Below are positions 34,303-43,080 of a stretch of 64,000 nt of DNA, piece after piece. The notes under the pieces are model-generated. The model saw only the letters and a program-made list of their open reading frames with translations. It did no database searches and was not told the DNA's origin. Numbering within the stretch: the first letter of the stretch is position 1; each line of letters opens with the position of its first letter. The translations under genes were made by a program, and so were the position numbers. This stretch comes from Solibacillus sp. FSL R7-0682 (lineage in GTDB: Bacteria; Bacillota; Bacilli; Bacillales_A; Planococcaceae). The stretch covers positions 169,501 to 233,500 of the forward strand of contig NZ_JBBOUI010000001.1 in NCBI RefSeq assembly GCF_038005985.1, written 5' to 3'.

Positions 34303-35157
34303 TTATTTTGATTGTACTTTTAAATCTTCGAAAGTTTGTTGTAGTTCACCATCTGATAGGACCGTCATGATTTGACCACCCTTTGTATCATCGTGAATTG
34401 CTTTTTCAATTTCCTCTGTGTGATAGAGCTCAATAATTTTTTGATATACTTCATTGTCCTTATCTTCTGCTCGTCCAGCAATGATATTCACGTAAGGGAA
34501 AACACTTTCATCTTCAGCTAGCTCTCGGTAAATTGGATCCTCACCAGGATTTAAACCCGCTTGTCCAGCGATTCCGTTATTGATAACAGCAGCTACAACA
34601 TCAGGTAAAACGTGTGGTGTTTGCTGTGCGGTCATTGGAATGATATCTAAGTTTAGTTTGTTGGCAGTAATTTTTGATGGATCTCCGAATAACCCGAAGT
34701 CCTCTGCTAATTGGATAAAGCCTGCTGATTCTAATAGGCGCAATGCACGTGCTTGGTTAGAAGGATCATCAGGGATGGCAATTTTGTCACCTTCTTTTAT
34801 TTCCTTTATATCTTTAATTTTTTCTGAATATAAGCCAAGTGGGGCAAACACAGTTGAGCCTAATGGAATTAAATCATTGCCACTTTCGTTGACATAACTT
34901 GCTAAAAATGAAATGTGTTGAAAGGCGTTTAAGTCGACTTCGCCTTGTGCTAATGCATTATTTGGTAATGTATAGTCGGCAAATTCAACCAATTCAATTT
35001 CGATACCTTCTTTTTCTAACTTCTCTTCTAAAATCGGCCACTGTGCACCGTCTGCACCATTTACACCAATTTTTACGACTTCATTTTCGTTGCCTCCACA
35101 AGCTGCTAATGTAAAGGCTGATACGGCTGTTACTGCTGATAATAATAATTTTTTCAT
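34303..35157 (-). CDS. metQ: methionine ABC transporter substrate-binding lipoprotein
   Basis: 284 residues. Signal peptide with lipobox TLAAC (Cys20), then a NlpA/MetQ family domain: VKIGVNGADGAQWPILEEKL, DLNAFQHISFLASYV, IAIPDDPSNQARALRLLESA and NNGIAGQAGLNPGEDPIY. Binds methionine (D or L, or sulfoxide) outside the membrane and delivers it to MetI/MetN. Follows metI by 12 bases. Confidence 0.93.
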   Translation of the reverse strand: MKKLLLSAVTAVSAFTLAACGGNENEVVKIGVNGADGAQWPILEEKLEKEGIEIELVEFADYTLPNNALAQGEVDLNAFQHISFLASYVNESGNDLIPLGSTVFAPLGLYSEKIKDIKEIKEGDKIAIPDDPSNQARALRLLESAGFIQLAEDFGLFGDPSKITANKLNLDIIPMTAQQTPHVLPDVVAAVINNGIAGQAGLNPGEDPIYRELAEDESVFPYVNIIAGRAEDKDNEVYQKIIELYHTEEIEKAIHDDTKGGQIMTVLSDGELQQTFEDLKVQSK

Positions 35158-35169
35158 GTTATTTTTCTC

Positions 35170-35832
35170 CTATCGTCTTAATATTTTTTTTGCTAAGAAG
35201 TTACCTAACCACTGAGCTAGCTGTACAAGAATAATTAATATAATAACTGTCACTATCATGACGCTACCGTCAAATCGCTGATAACCATAGGTGATTGCAA
35301 TGTGACCTAAACCACCGCCGCCAACTGTTCCTGCAATAGCAGAGAAGTCGATTAAGCTGATTGTGACGAAGGTTAAACCTAAAATAAGGGGACCTAACGC
35401 TTCCGGAATTAATACCGTAAAAATAATTTGCAGTGGACTTGCCCCCATCGCTTTTGCCGCTTCAATAACACCTGGATCGATACTAATTAAGTTTGTTTCA
35501 ACAATGCGCGCAATTCCAAAGGCGGCTGCAATCGTCATAGGGAAAACAGCTGCAGTTGTTCCAATTGTTGTCCCCATAACGATTCGAGTTAGAGGAGATA
35601 GCGCAACTAAGAAAATAAGAAATGGAATCGGGCGAATAATGTTGATTAAAATATTCAGCACAGTGTATGTAATTTTACTTTCCAAAATATTATTTTCTCG
35701 TGTTACAAATAAAAGTAAACCTATTGTTATACCAAGAATAGAGCCAAAAATAAGCGTTAAAATAACCATGTAGAGCGTTTCGCCAGTTGCTTCAATAATT
35801 CTTGGCCAAAATGTATTCCAATCAACCTTCAT
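35170..35832 (-). CDS. metI: methionine ABC transporter permease
   Basis: 220 residues, five hydrophobic segments. Contains the coupling-helix EAA motif GVIEAAKAMGASPLQIIFTV and the characteristic IIRPIPFLIFLVAL and GGGGLGHIAITYGYQRFD. The ATG overlaps the 3' end of metN by 11 bases. Assembles with MetN and MetQ in the membrane. Confidence 0.94.
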   Translation of the reverse strand: MKVDWNTFWPRIIEATGETLYMVILTLIFGSILGITIGLLLFVTRENNILESKITYTVLNILINIIRPIPFLIFLVALSPLTRIVMGTTIGTTAAVFPMTIAAAFGIARIVETNLISIDPGVIEAAKAMGASPLQIIFTVLIPEALGPLILGLTFVTISLIDFSAIAGTVGGGGLGHIAITYGYQRFDGSVMIVTVIILIILVQLAQWLGNFLAKKILRR

Positions 35833-36847
35833 TTAAAATAACCTCCTCTACTTCTACTCGCTGTGAAAGCTCGTTGATCACTTGTTTCACCTGTGCATCA
35901 TTCCCTTGGAAGGAAATAAGTAAGTTCCCGAACATTTTATTTTGGAGCTCTCGTACAGAACCGTAAATAATGTTGAAGGGTACTTGATGCTTTTGGGTGA
36001 TTTCAGAAAGTAGCGGGTTATGGGTTAATGAGCCTTTAAATAAGATACGATATAAATGCTGACCACCAGACTGTTGCCATTCTTTTAATATTTGCTCGGA
36101 CGGAATGTCTTGGTGTACGGATTGAATAAAGCGCTGTGTAGTTGGATGCTGTGGTTGTGTAAATACCTCATATACTTCCCCCTCCTCAATGACTTGCCCC
36201 TTTTCCATGACCGCAACGCGATTACAAATCGATTGGATAACATGCATTTCATGTGTAATTAATAAAACCGTAATTCCGAGTTCTTGATTTACTTGCTTTA
36301 ATAGTTTTAATATATCGGCAGTCGTTTCCGGATCGAGTGCAGAAGTTGCTTCATCACAAATTAAAATATCCGGATTCGTCGCAAGTGCGCGGGCGATGCC
36401 GACACGTTGCTTTTGCCCCCCTGATAACTGTTCAGGGTAGTCTTTTGCTTTTTCAGATAAGCCAACGAATTTCAATAGTTCCGCTGTTCGTCGTTCAATT
36501 TCAGCTTTTGGGGCCCCAGCTAGTTTTAATGGATAGCCAATATTTCCTGCGACAGTACGTGACGTCATTAGATTAAAGTTTTGAAAAATCATCCCAATAC
36601 GTCGGCGCAATTGACGAAGATCTTTTTGGGATATCGTCGCTAAGTCAATACCTTGGACTTTGATGGAGCCTGTTGAAGGCTTTTCAAGTAAATTGACGAG
36701 ACGAAGCAGGGTACTTTTCCCAGCGCCACTAAATCCGATAATGCCAAAAATATCGCCTTGATTGACCGTTAAGTTAACGTCTTTTACTGCATGTACGTCC
36801 CGATCTTTCGCTTTAAATACTTTGGATACATTTGAAAATTCAATCAT
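35822..36847 (-). CDS. metN: methionine ABC transporter ATP-binding protein
   Basis: 341 residues from the ATG at 36847. Walker A GFSGAGKSTLLRL, signature LSGGQKQRVGIARAL, Walker B ILICDEATSALDP, H-loop THEMHVI; the C-terminal ~95 residues form the ACT-like NIL domain (IIYGSVRELQ...) that senses methionine. An open frame continues 60 codons upstream, but it runs through the riboswitch terminator and is not coding. First gene of metNIQ-M20. Confidence 0.94.
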   Translation of the reverse strand: MIEFSNVSKVFKAKDRDVHAVKDVNLTVNQGDIFGIIGFSGAGKSTLLRLVNLLEKPSTGSIKVQGIDLATISQKDLRQLRRRIGMIFQNFNLMTSRTVAGNIGYPLKLAGAPKAEIERRTAELLKFVGLSEKAKDYPEQLSGGQKQRVGIARALATNPDILICDEATSALDPETTADILKLLKQVNQELGITVLLITHEMHVIQSICNRVAVMEKGQVIEEGEVYEVFTQPQHPTTQRFIQSVHQDIPSEQILKEWQQSGGQHLYRILFKGSLTHNPLLSEITQKHQVPFNIIYGSVRELQNKMFGNLLISFQGNDAQVKQVINELSQRVEVEEVILNEG

Positions 36848-36892
36848 ATTAAAACCTACTTTCATTCCGCTACTAAAGTTATTGTTGAAAAA

Positions 36893-36934
36893 TAAAAAAC
36901 CTTCCGCATCATAAAAAATAAGATACGAAAGGTT
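36893..36934 (-). terminator. SAM riboswitch terminator
   Basis: Minus-strand AACCTTTCGTATC pairs with GATGCGGAAGGTT (two G-T pairs), followed by TTTTTTATTTTT. Located between the SAM-I aptamer and metN. Confidence 0.88.
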
Positions 36935-36960
36935 GAAAGGACAATTTTCACCGCTTTTGA

Positions 36961-37057
36961 TCTTATCTTCCAAGTTTGCACTTGCAGGATTTGGCACATT
37001 GCATAATAGCTGTTGCCGAGACTTCAAAGGGCCTGTCCCTCCATCTCTCTTGATAAG
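36961..37057 (-). promoter_or_regulatory. SAM-I riboswitch (S-box)
   Basis: Minus strand: CTTATCAAGAGAGATGGAGG (P1 5' side and first internal loop), GGCCCTTTGAAGTCTCGGCAA, ATGTGCCAAATCCTGCAAG, ending in GAAGATAAG for the 3' side of P1. These are the canonical S-box blocks. High SAM should stabilise P1 and the downstream terminator, reducing methionine uptake. Confidence 0.95.
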
Positions 37058-37089
37058 AAAAATATTTAGTTGCGTTTAATATGTCCCTA

Positions 37090-37118
37090 ATCTTAAAGCC
37101 TAGTAAACTGGTTGTCAA
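37090..37118 (-). promoter_or_regulatory. sigma-A promoter of the met operon
   Basis: Minus-strand TTGACA (37118-37113), 17-base spacer, TAAGAT (37095-37090). Transcription would start about 25 bases before the SAM-I aptamer. Confidence 0.82.
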
Positions 37119-37392
37119 TATAAAAATAAAAATATTTTAATTTTTCCGAGTAAAACTTTTTTTCTGAAAACAAGTAATGGAAATGCTGTTTTATCCAAAT
37201 TTATGCGGTTATATAAGTAAGAAGAAACCCTTATTTCAAATAATAGTTTTTAAAAATTTTTGTACAAAAAATAATGATTAATGTAGTAAAAAAATTTATA
37301 AATAAACACATCCTTAAAGGGTACATTAGCCATTTTTAGGGTAGTTGTAATAAGATAAAGGAAATAAAATGTTGTAAATGGGAGGTTTTCTA

Positions 37393-37797
37393 ATGAATGC
37401 ATGGTTATTAGCTGCAATTATTGTTTTGATACTCGCGGTCGTAGTATTTGTAGGATGCTTGGCTATAGTTGTAGTCCCGTTAAGAAATACAATCAAAGTA
37501 CTTTTAACACATGTTCAGGGCATTCAAAAGCAGTTGGAGGGTATACAAACACAAACTGTAGCGCTAACAGTGACAATGGATCGGATAAAAAAGGACATTG
37601 ATAATAAAAAGGAAACCATTCAATTGGTTATTCAATCTGTAAAAGAGACGAGTACCGTATTAAATAAAGTAAGCGAATCTTCACAAGCTGCAACAACGGC
37701 AATTGTAAGGCAGTTAAATACAGATTCAGAAAAACAGGCACAGACAGAGCAATGGATAAATACCGCGATGAAATTTATAAATCGCAAAGCTCAGTAG
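37393..37797 (+). CDS. DUF948-type stress protein with coiled coil
   Basis: 134 residues from the ATG at 37393, with GGGAGG upstream. One N-terminal membrane segment (about 3-28), then a long heptad-like helix (VLLTHVQGIQKQLEGIQTQT...), the layout of DUF948/YtxG-like proteins found in Bacillales general stress operons. Here it stands alone. Anchored in the membrane with the coil in the cytoplasm; role unknown. Confidence 0.75.
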   Translation: MNAWLLAAIIVLILAVVVFVGCLAIVVVPLRNTIKVLLTHVQGIQKQLEGIQTQTVALTVTMDRIKKDIDNKKETIQLVIQSVKETSTVLNKVSESSQAATTAIVRQLNTDSEKQAQTEQWINTAMKFINRKAQ

Positions 37798-37803
37798 TGG
37801 TGG

Positions 37804-37835
37804 AAAGGGCATTCTACAATTGGAGTGCCCTTTCA
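37804..37835 (+). terminator. terminator
   Basis: AAAGGGCATTC (37804-37814) with GAGTGCCCTTT (37823-37833). Confidence 0.75.
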
Positions 37836-37897
37836 CACTTTTGAAAAGGGTAATTAAACTAGATTGCTTCCGCTTTTTCTAGATGCTCTTTATGTAC

Positions 37898-38443
37898 TTA
37901 AAGTAATTGTTCGATTGCCAATTCGATATCAAGCATAGATGTATCTGGCTCAAAGCGTTGAATAACCTTACCTTTTTTATCAACTAAAAACTTTGTGAAG
38001 TTCCAACGAATATTACGCCCGATTAAATAGTCAGGGAAGTTTTCTTGAATATGATTAAATAGCATTTTTTGTTGCATCGTCTGTTGCGCAAAAGGAGGGC
38101 AATCTACTTTATGCTTTAAATAATTGAAAAGTGGGTGAGTAGCATTACCGTTCACTTCAATTTTTTCGAAAATAGGGTATTGTACACCGAATTGAAGTTT
38201 ACATTTTGAAGCAGAAGTTTGGCCATCTTCAGGGTTTTGATTGCCAAATTGATTACAAGGGAACGATAAAATCTCTAGGCCGCTTGTTTTATATTTTTCA
38301 TATAGCTTTTGCATATCCTCGTATTGATAAGTAAATTGACACTCACTAGCAGTATTAACGATTAGCATTGCTTTATCACGGTATGTTTCCATTGATAAAA
38401 TTTCACCATTTGGTTTTTTAATTAAGTAATTATATATACTCAT
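37898..38443 (-). CDS. glutathione peroxidase-family thiol peroxidase
   Basis: 181 residues from the ATG at 38443 (TAGGAGA upstream). Catalytic Cys in VNTASECQFTYQYE, followed by EILSFPCNQFGNQ with the conserved Gln, and WNFTKFLVDKKG with the conserved Trp/Asn. Bacterial cysteine forms usually take electrons from thioredoxin and detoxify peroxides (BsaA type). Lies among other peroxide-defence genes (ahpC/ahpF). Confidence 0.93.
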   Translation of the reverse strand: MSIYNYLIKKPNGEILSMETYRDKAMLIVNTASECQFTYQYEDMQKLYEKYKTSGLEILSFPCNQFGNQNPEDGQTSASKCKLQFGVQYPIFEKIEVNGNATHPLFNYLKHKVDCPPFAQQTMQQKMLFNHIQENFPDYLIGRNIRWNFTKFLVDKKGKVIQRFEPDTSMLDIELAIEQLL

Positions 38444-38963
38444 GAGCATTCTCCTATATAAAGTTATTTTATATTAATTATATAGGCGTAATTATATAGT
38501 TTCCAGAATTTCGCCTTAACTAGAAGAGTAAACGCTTCAAATTTTAATCAATCTTAAAATTCAAAGAGTTTGATTACTACGATGGCAAAAACGAGATAGC
38601 TAGTAATTAATTATTTTTCCTCATTCATATTTACTCAACTAATTTAAAAAATTACTCCCTACATCTCTCCTTACTATAAAAGTAAAAGAGAAAACGCTTT
38701 ATTCTGTTATATAACAAAAGTTGCTACTTAACGATTTGCTTTTCTGAAATACGGTTATTCCTTAAAAAACATTGATGTCACAAAGTGTTCAAAGAAAGCG
38801 TTTTAATTATGAACACATTGTGAAAACCAACAAATATCTCTTTTATTTAAAAAAAATCGGAGTAGAATGAGAGAGGAATAAGATGTTATATAACAAGTTG
38901 CAAAAGTCAGTGGGGAATGAACGATTTTATAATGAAAATTTGAAATCAAAGGAGAAATGAACC
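38444..38963. promoter_or_regulatory. regulatory region with cre-like sites and paired palindromes
   Basis: 520 bases without a long gene. Three sites fit the CcpA cre pattern at 12 of 14 positions: AGTAAACGCTTCAA (38527-38540), AGAAAACGCTTTAT (38689-38702), AGAAAGCGTTTTAA (38793-38806). The palindrome TGTTATATAACA occurs twice (38705-38716 and 38884-38895), both followed by an AAGTTGC-like stretch. The twin small genes start just after. The regulator of the palindrome is unknown. Confidence 0.55.
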
Positions 38964-39086
38964 ATGTGGGTAGTGACAGTATTTAATAATCAAAATGATA
39001 TTCGTATGTTTGAATACACAACAAAAGCAGAAGCGGCAAAAGAATTAGCCAAATATAAAAATGCCGTATTATCATATACAAAATAA
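38964..39086 (+). CDS. 40-residue protein, twin gene 1
   Basis: Encodes a 40-residue protein beginning MWVVTVFNNQNDIRMFEY and ending AVLSYTK. AAAGGAG lies upstream of the ATG. It is about 75% identical to the next ORF, with many silent differences between the two DNA sequences, which indicates selection on the protein. The sequence suggests two strands then a helix (a small beta-beta-alpha unit). No known family comes to mind. Confidence 0.75.
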   Translation: MWVVTVFNNQNDIRMFEYTTKAEAAKELAKYKNAVLSYTK

Positions 39087-39100
39087 AAGGAGCAAAAAAT

Positions 39101-39223
39101 ATGTGGATCATTACTGTTTTCAATAATCGAAACGATATTCGTATGTTCGAGTACAATACAAAAAATGAAGCAACACAAGAATTAGCCAAATATTCGAATG
39201 CTGTATTATCATATACGAACTAA
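39101..39223 (+). CDS. 40-residue protein, twin gene 2
   Basis: Paralogue of the preceding gene (MWIITVFNNRNDIRMFEY ... AVLSYTN), 14 bases downstream, with AAAAGGAG and followed at once by a terminator. Differences are conservative (V/I, Q/R) or cluster in the acidic/alanine stretch (KAEAAKE versus KNEATQE). Tandem duplication with retention of both copies suggests dosage or heteromer function; unknown. Confidence 0.75.
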   Translation: MWIITVFNNRNDIRMFEYNTKNEATQELAKYSNAVLSYTN

Positions 39224-39250
39224 AAAACAGTAGCCCTGCTACTGTTTTTT
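39222..39250 (+). terminator. terminator of the twin genes
   Basis: AAAAAACAGTAG (39222-39233) with CTACTGTTTTTT (39239-39250), loop CCCTG. Confidence 0.9.
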
Positions 39251-39348
39251 GTTTGTTCATTTTATATTATTTCCGCTTTAAGTAAAAATTCAAATTTTTG
39301 GTAGATTTATATGGTACAATAATCATTAAAAATTCTGGAGGGGAAAAT

Positions 39349-39894
39349 ATGTTTACATACTCAATTGATGAAGAACTATCATTAAAATTAGTTACGCTTC
39401 TAGATGCACCGAGAATTTTTGAATTAACAGAACAGTCTCGAACTTATTTACGTGAATGGTTACCTTGGCTCGATTCAACGAACACCGTATATGATACAGA
39501 AAACTATGTGAAATTTTCAATGAAGCTTTTTGCAGAAAACAACGGATTAAATACAGCGATTTTGTATAGGGGAGAGATTGTAGGAATTGCAGGATTTAAC
39601 CAATTGAACTGGGGAAACAAAACAGCATATATTGGTTATTGGTTAGGCGAATCTTATCAAGGAAACGGTATTATGACACGTGTTGCTAAAGGGCTGACAA
39701 ATATAGCCTTTGATGAATTTAATATGAATAAGGTTGAAATTCGAGCTGCAATCGAGAACAAAAAAAGTCGAAGTGTTCCGGAACGATTAGGTTACGTCTA
39801 CGAAGGAACAATACGTAGCGCTGAGTGGTTATATAATCATTATGTAGATCATGCAGTTTACGGGATGCTTGCAGAAGAATGGGAAAATAAATAA
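39349..39894 (+). CDS. RimJ/RimL-type GNAT acetyltransferase
   Basis: 181 residues from the ATG at 39349 with TGGAGGGG upstream. LSLKLVTLLDAPRIFELTEQ, acetyl-CoA motif ESYQGNGIMTRVAKGL, and RSVPERLGYVYEGTIRSAEW are typical of ribosomal-protein-serine/alanine acetyltransferases (YdaF-like). Monocistronic. Confidence 0.88.
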   Translation: MFTYSIDEELSLKLVTLLDAPRIFELTEQSRTYLREWLPWLDSTNTVYDTENYVKFSMKLFAENNGLNTAILYRGEIVGIAGFNQLNWGNKTAYIGYWLGESYQGNGIMTRVAKGLTNIAFDEFNMNKVEIRAAIENKKSRSVPERLGYVYEGTIRSAEWLYNHYVDHAVYGMLAEEWENK

Positions 39895-39973
39895 ATATCT
39901 CGCTTGTAGATAGAATAGGTAGAGATTTTTAACTTCAAAACATGATAAATGAGAACAAACAAATATTTTAGAG

Positions 39974-40014
39974 GGAGAGAATTCTATTGTAGTATGTAGA
40001 ATTCTTTCTTTTTT
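39974..40014 (+). terminator. terminator
   Basis: AGAATTCTA (39978-39986) with TAGAATTCT (39997-40005), extended by G-T pairs, then a T-rich run. Confidence 0.75.
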
Positions 40015-40212
40015 AATGAAAATAAAAAACATAAATGCATTTACTTCTTGTGATTTTTCAATAATGTTAATTCAAAATAATTCTTTATTATGTATAAAAT
40101 TATATTAGTTTTGTTTATTTTTTGTAAAAAATCGTTTTGAATGAAAGGGTTTGAAAGGGATTGTTGATTTTCCAATGTGGGGATATTAGTATTATTCACT
40201 TGTTCCAAACAG

Positions 40213-40241
40213 TTGACGGGAGTTGTATATTATAAGATAAT
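40213..40241 (+). promoter_or_regulatory. sigma-A promoter of ahpC
   Basis: TTGACG (40213-40218), 17-base spacer, GATAAT (40236-40241). Bases 40015-40212 before it showed nothing recognisable. Confidence 0.8.
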
Positions 40242-40263
40242 TTTAATGGTAATTATAATTATT

Positions 40264-40278
40264 TTATAATAATTATAA
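40264..40278 (+). promoter_or_regulatory. PerR box
   Basis: TTATAATAATTATAA, an exact match to the 7-1-7 Per box palindrome. It lies just after the predicted transcription start of ahpC, so PerR binding would block transcription until peroxide oxidises PerR. The matching half-sites immediately upstream (AATTATAATTATTTTATAA region) may form a second weaker site. Confidence 0.9.
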
Positions 40279-40313
40279 GTTAGGTACTTGGAACTTTAAG
40301 GAGGAAAAATATA

Positions 40314-40877
40314 ATGGCTTTAATCGGTAAAGAAATTGCAGAATTTAACGCGAAAGCTTATCAAAAAGGTGAGTTTATCGACGTATCTTCAGAAAACTTC
40401 AAAGGACAATGGTCAGTGGTATGCTTCTATCCGGCAGATTTTACTTTCGTTTGCCCAACTGAATTAGAAGACTTACAAAACGAATATGCTACATTAAAAT
40501 CTTTAGGGGTTGAAGTTTACTCAGTATCTACTGACACTCACTTCACTCATAAAGCTTGGCATGACACTTCTGATGCAATCGGTAAAATTGAGTACATTAT
40601 GATTGGTGATCCATCACACGTTATTTCTAAGGCATTTGACGTGTTAAATGAAGAAGATGGTTTAGCAGAGCGTGGAACATTCATCATCGATCCAGATGGT
40701 ATTGTACAAGCTTACGAAATCAACGCTGGTGGTATCGGTCGTGATGCATCGACTTTAGTTAACAAAATTAAAGCAGCTCAATACGTACGTAACAATCCAG
40801 GTGAAGTTTGCCCAGCTAAATGGCAAGAAGGCGGCGAAACATTAACACCAAGTCTAGACTTAGTAGGTAAAATCTAA
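40314..40877 (+). CDS. ahpC: alkyl hydroperoxide reductase, peroxiredoxin subunit
   Basis: 187-residue typical 2-Cys peroxiredoxin. Peroxidatic Cys in [18 protein letters not shown] (about residue 47), resolving Cys in [11 protein letters not shown] (about 166), and the C-terminal tail. Reduces hydrogen and organic peroxides using AhpF. ATG with AAGGAGGA. Controlled by the Per box; a terminator follows, separating it partly from ahpF. Confidence 0.97.
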   Translation: MALIGKEIAEFNAKAYQKGEFIDVSSENFKGQWSVVCFYPADFTFVCPTELEDLQNEYATLKSLGVEVYSVSTDTHFTHKAWHDTSDAIGKIEYIMIGDPSHVISKAFDVLNEEDGLAERGTFIIDPDGIVQAYEINAGGIGRDASTLVNKIKAAQYVRNNPGEVCPAKWQEGGETLTPSLDLVGKI

Positions 40878-40918
40878 GTTTTAGCGAACGAACGCGAAGT
40901 GGAAACACTTTAAATAGC

Positions 40919-40973
40919 AAACAGGGGCGACAAAGAACAATCTTCACCGATTGATTTTTGTCGCTCTGTTTTT
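40919..40973 (+). terminator. hairpin terminator between ahpC and ahpF
   Basis: AACAGGGGCGACAAA pairs with TTTGTCGCTCTGTT (one bulge), followed by TTTAATT. It would lower ahpF relative to ahpC. Bases 40975-41127 contain further hairpins, for example AACGATA/TATCGTT near 41080-41100. Confidence 0.75.
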
Positions 40974-41127
40974 AATTCATTACGGAAGAACGCAGTATTG
41001 TAGAAAGGGAAACGTAATTTCTCTTCGACATAAGGAAGAAAATTCTTTTCCGGTTTTATGTGGAAGGTGTATCTTTCTAACGATAAACTCTCTATCGTTT
41101 CAAACAACAAGAAACGAGGTGATTCGC

Positions 41128-41214
41128 TTGCTGTATTCGAGAGAGAATGAGGATTTATTTTTTGTTTTAAACAATAAATTCACGTCATACAGCAGCAAAC
41201 TCAATGTTAGATAA
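41128..41214 (+). CDS. 28-residue upstream ORF overlapping the ahpF start
   Basis: TTG start with GAGGTG (41116-41121) six bases upstream. The product begins MLYSRENEDLFFVLNNKF; its stop lies at 41212-41214, 11 bases into ahpF. The ahpF ATG has no ribosome site of its own, so this ORF may bring ribosomes to it. Could be chance, but the spacing is good. Confidence 0.5.
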   Translation: MLYSRENEDLFFVLNNKFTSYSSKLNVR

Positions 41215-42760
41215 TCAAATTAAAGCACAATTGCAGCAATACTTAACAATGCTTGAAGGAGACTTAGTATTAAAAGTAAGTGTTGGCGAAGATAAAACAT
41301 CAAAAGAAATGTTAGAACTAGTAACAGAATTAGAAAAAATGTCTCCACGCATCACAATGGAACAAACACAATTAGAACGTACACCGAGCTTTAGCGTTAA
41401 TAAAGTAGGAGAAGATTCTGGTGTTGTATTTGCAGGCTTACCACTAGGTCACGAATTTACATCTTTAGTGTTAGCGTTATTACAGGTTTCAGGCCGTGCA
41501 CCAAAAGTAGATGATGCGGTAATTAAACGTATTAAAGCAATTAAACAACCTATGAAGTTTGAAACATATGTAAGCTTAACTTGTCACAACTGTCCAGATG
41601 TTGTCCAGGCGTTAAACATTATGGCTGTATTAAACCCAAACATTTCAAATACGATGGTTGAGGGTGGCGCATTCCAAGACGAAATTAAAGAACGAGACAT
41701 TATGGCTGTACCTACAGTTTTCTTAAACGGTGAAAACTTCGGTGGTGGTCGAATGGAATTAGAAGATATTTTAACAAAACTTGGTGAAGTATCGGATGGA
41801 TCTGAGTTTGCGGATATAGAACCTTATGATGTATTAGTTGTTGGTGGCGGTCCAGCGGGATCTGCTGCGGCGATTTATTCAGCACGAAAAGGGATCCGTA
41901 CAGGTATCGTTGCAGAACGATTTGGTGGTCAAGTAAATGATACATTATCAATTGAAAACATTGTAGGAATAAAGGCTACAGAAGGTCCAGCGTTCGTATC
42001 TAGTTTAGAAGCGCACGTGTTAGACTATGACATCGATGTGATGAAATCTCAGCGTGCTACAAAGATCGAGAAAAAGGATTTCGTTGAAGTGACATTAGAA
42101 AACGGTGCCGTACTAAAAGGGAAGACTGTAATCCTTTCTACGGGTGCTCGTTACCGTCAGCTAGGTGTTCCGGGTGAGCAGGAATTTAAAAACAAAGGTG
42201 TAGCTTATTGCCCGCACTGTGATGGTCCAATTTTCAAAGGAAAAGACGTTGCAGTAATTGGTGGCGGTAACTCGGGTGTTGAAGCCGCAATTGATTTAGC
42301 TGGAGTAGTGAAACATGTAACGTTAATTCAACGTAGTGGAGAATTAAAGGCGGATAAAGTATTGCAAGAACGCGTGAATAGTTTGAAAAACGTAACAGTC
42401 ATTACAAATGCTTTAACACAAGAAATTACTGGTGATACTAAAGTGAATGGATTAACATATGTTGATCGTGTGACGGGAGAAGAAAAACATATTGCACTTG
42501 AAGGTGTATTCATTCAAATTGGCTTATTACCTAACACTGAATTCCTACATGGTGCAGTTAACATGACGGAGCATGGTGAAATCATTGTTGATAAACACGG
42601 GGCTACAAATTTACCGGGCGTTTTTGCAGCGGGTGACTGCACAGATACTGCATACAAGCAAATAGTTATTTCAATGGGTTCTGGTGCAACAGCAGCACTT
42701 GGAGCATTTGATTATATGATTCGTAACACAATAGAACAACGTGAAATGGTAAATGCTTAA
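41204..42760 (+). CDS. ahpF: alkyl hydroperoxide reductase, flavoprotein subunit
   Basis: 518 residues: N-terminal tandem thioredoxin folds with CHNCP (about residue 128), FAD-binding [19 protein letters not shown], thioredoxin-reductase-like CPHCDGP, NADH-binding [15 protein letters not shown], and C-terminal [10 protein letters not shown]. Passes electrons from NADH to AhpC. The ATG at 41204 matches the family N-terminus ([14 protein letters not shown]) but is preceded by CAGCAAACTCA, with no ribosome site. Confidence 0.96.
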   Translation: MLDNQIKAQLQQYLTMLEGDLVLKVSVGEDKTSKEMLELVTELEKMSPRITMEQTQLERTPSFSVNKVGEDSGVVFAGLPLGHEFTSLVLALLQVSGRAPKVDDAVIKRIKAIKQPMKFETYVSLTCHNCPDVVQALNIMAVLNPNISNTMVEGGAFQDEIKERDIMAVPTVFLNGENFGGGRMELEDILTKLGEVSDGSEFADIEPYDVLVVGGGPAGSAAAIYSARKGIRTGIVAERFGGQVNDTLSIENIVGIKATEGPAFVSSLEAHVLDYDIDVMKSQRATKIEKKDFVEVTLENGAVLKGKTVILSTGARYRQLGVPGEQEFKNKGVAYCPHCDGPIFKGKDVAVIGGGNSGVEAAIDLAGVVKHVTLIQRSGELKADKVLQERVNSLKNVTVITNALTQEITGDTKVNGLTYVDRVTGEEKHIALEGVFIQIGLLPNTEFLHGAVNMTEHGEIIVDKHGATNLPGVFAAGDCTDTAYKQIVISMGSGATAALGAFDYMIRNTIEQREMVNA

Positions 42761-42821
42761 TAGGTATAGCTTATAAGCGCTGAGTCAGATACTTCTATTA
42801 AATATCAACGTAAAAATAATG

Positions 42822-42870
42822 AAACCTGCGTTAGCACTATTCTTAAAAGAAAGGGGCAACGCAGGTTTTT
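42822..42870. terminator. terminator after ahpF
   Basis: AAACCTGCGTT (42822-42832) pairs with AACGCAGGTTT (42858-42868), followed by a T run. It also faces the minus-strand small ORFs. Confidence 0.85.
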
Positions 42871-42875
42871 ATTAT

Positions 42876-43055
42876 TTATAAAGATTCACCAAAAAGCTCA
42901 GTGTTTACTTTTTTATATGCGGCTATAATTTGCTTTTGGTCTTGTTTATTTTCGTCGATTAAATGCTGCGCTATTGATTTTAGACTACGTAAATCATTTC
43001 CTAAAAATTGCTGCATCACTTGTTCTTTTAATAGTGCTTCATAATTTAACGTCAT
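42876..43055 (-). CDS. 59-residue hypothetical protein downstream of cobalamin riboswitches
   Basis: ATG at 43055 preceded by AAAAGGAGG. The product begins MTLNYEALLKEQVMQQFLG, is helical and charged (DENKQDQKQIIAAYKKVN), and has no membrane segment or cysteine. It is the last ORF on the minus-strand transcript that starts in the riboswitch region, 25 bases after the 35-residue ORF. Not recognised. The ribosome site makes it a convincing gene. Confidence 0.7.
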   Translation of the reverse strand: MTLNYEALLKEQVMQQFLGNDLRSLKSIAQHLIDENKQDQKQIIAAYKKVNTELFGESL

Positions 43056-43080
43056 TGAAATATCCTCCTTTTGATTTCAA

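Noticed and set aside
36848-37027. Apparent 60-codon N-terminal extension of metN
   Set aside because: It reads through the SAM-I aptamer and its terminator; the MetN family start is at 36847.
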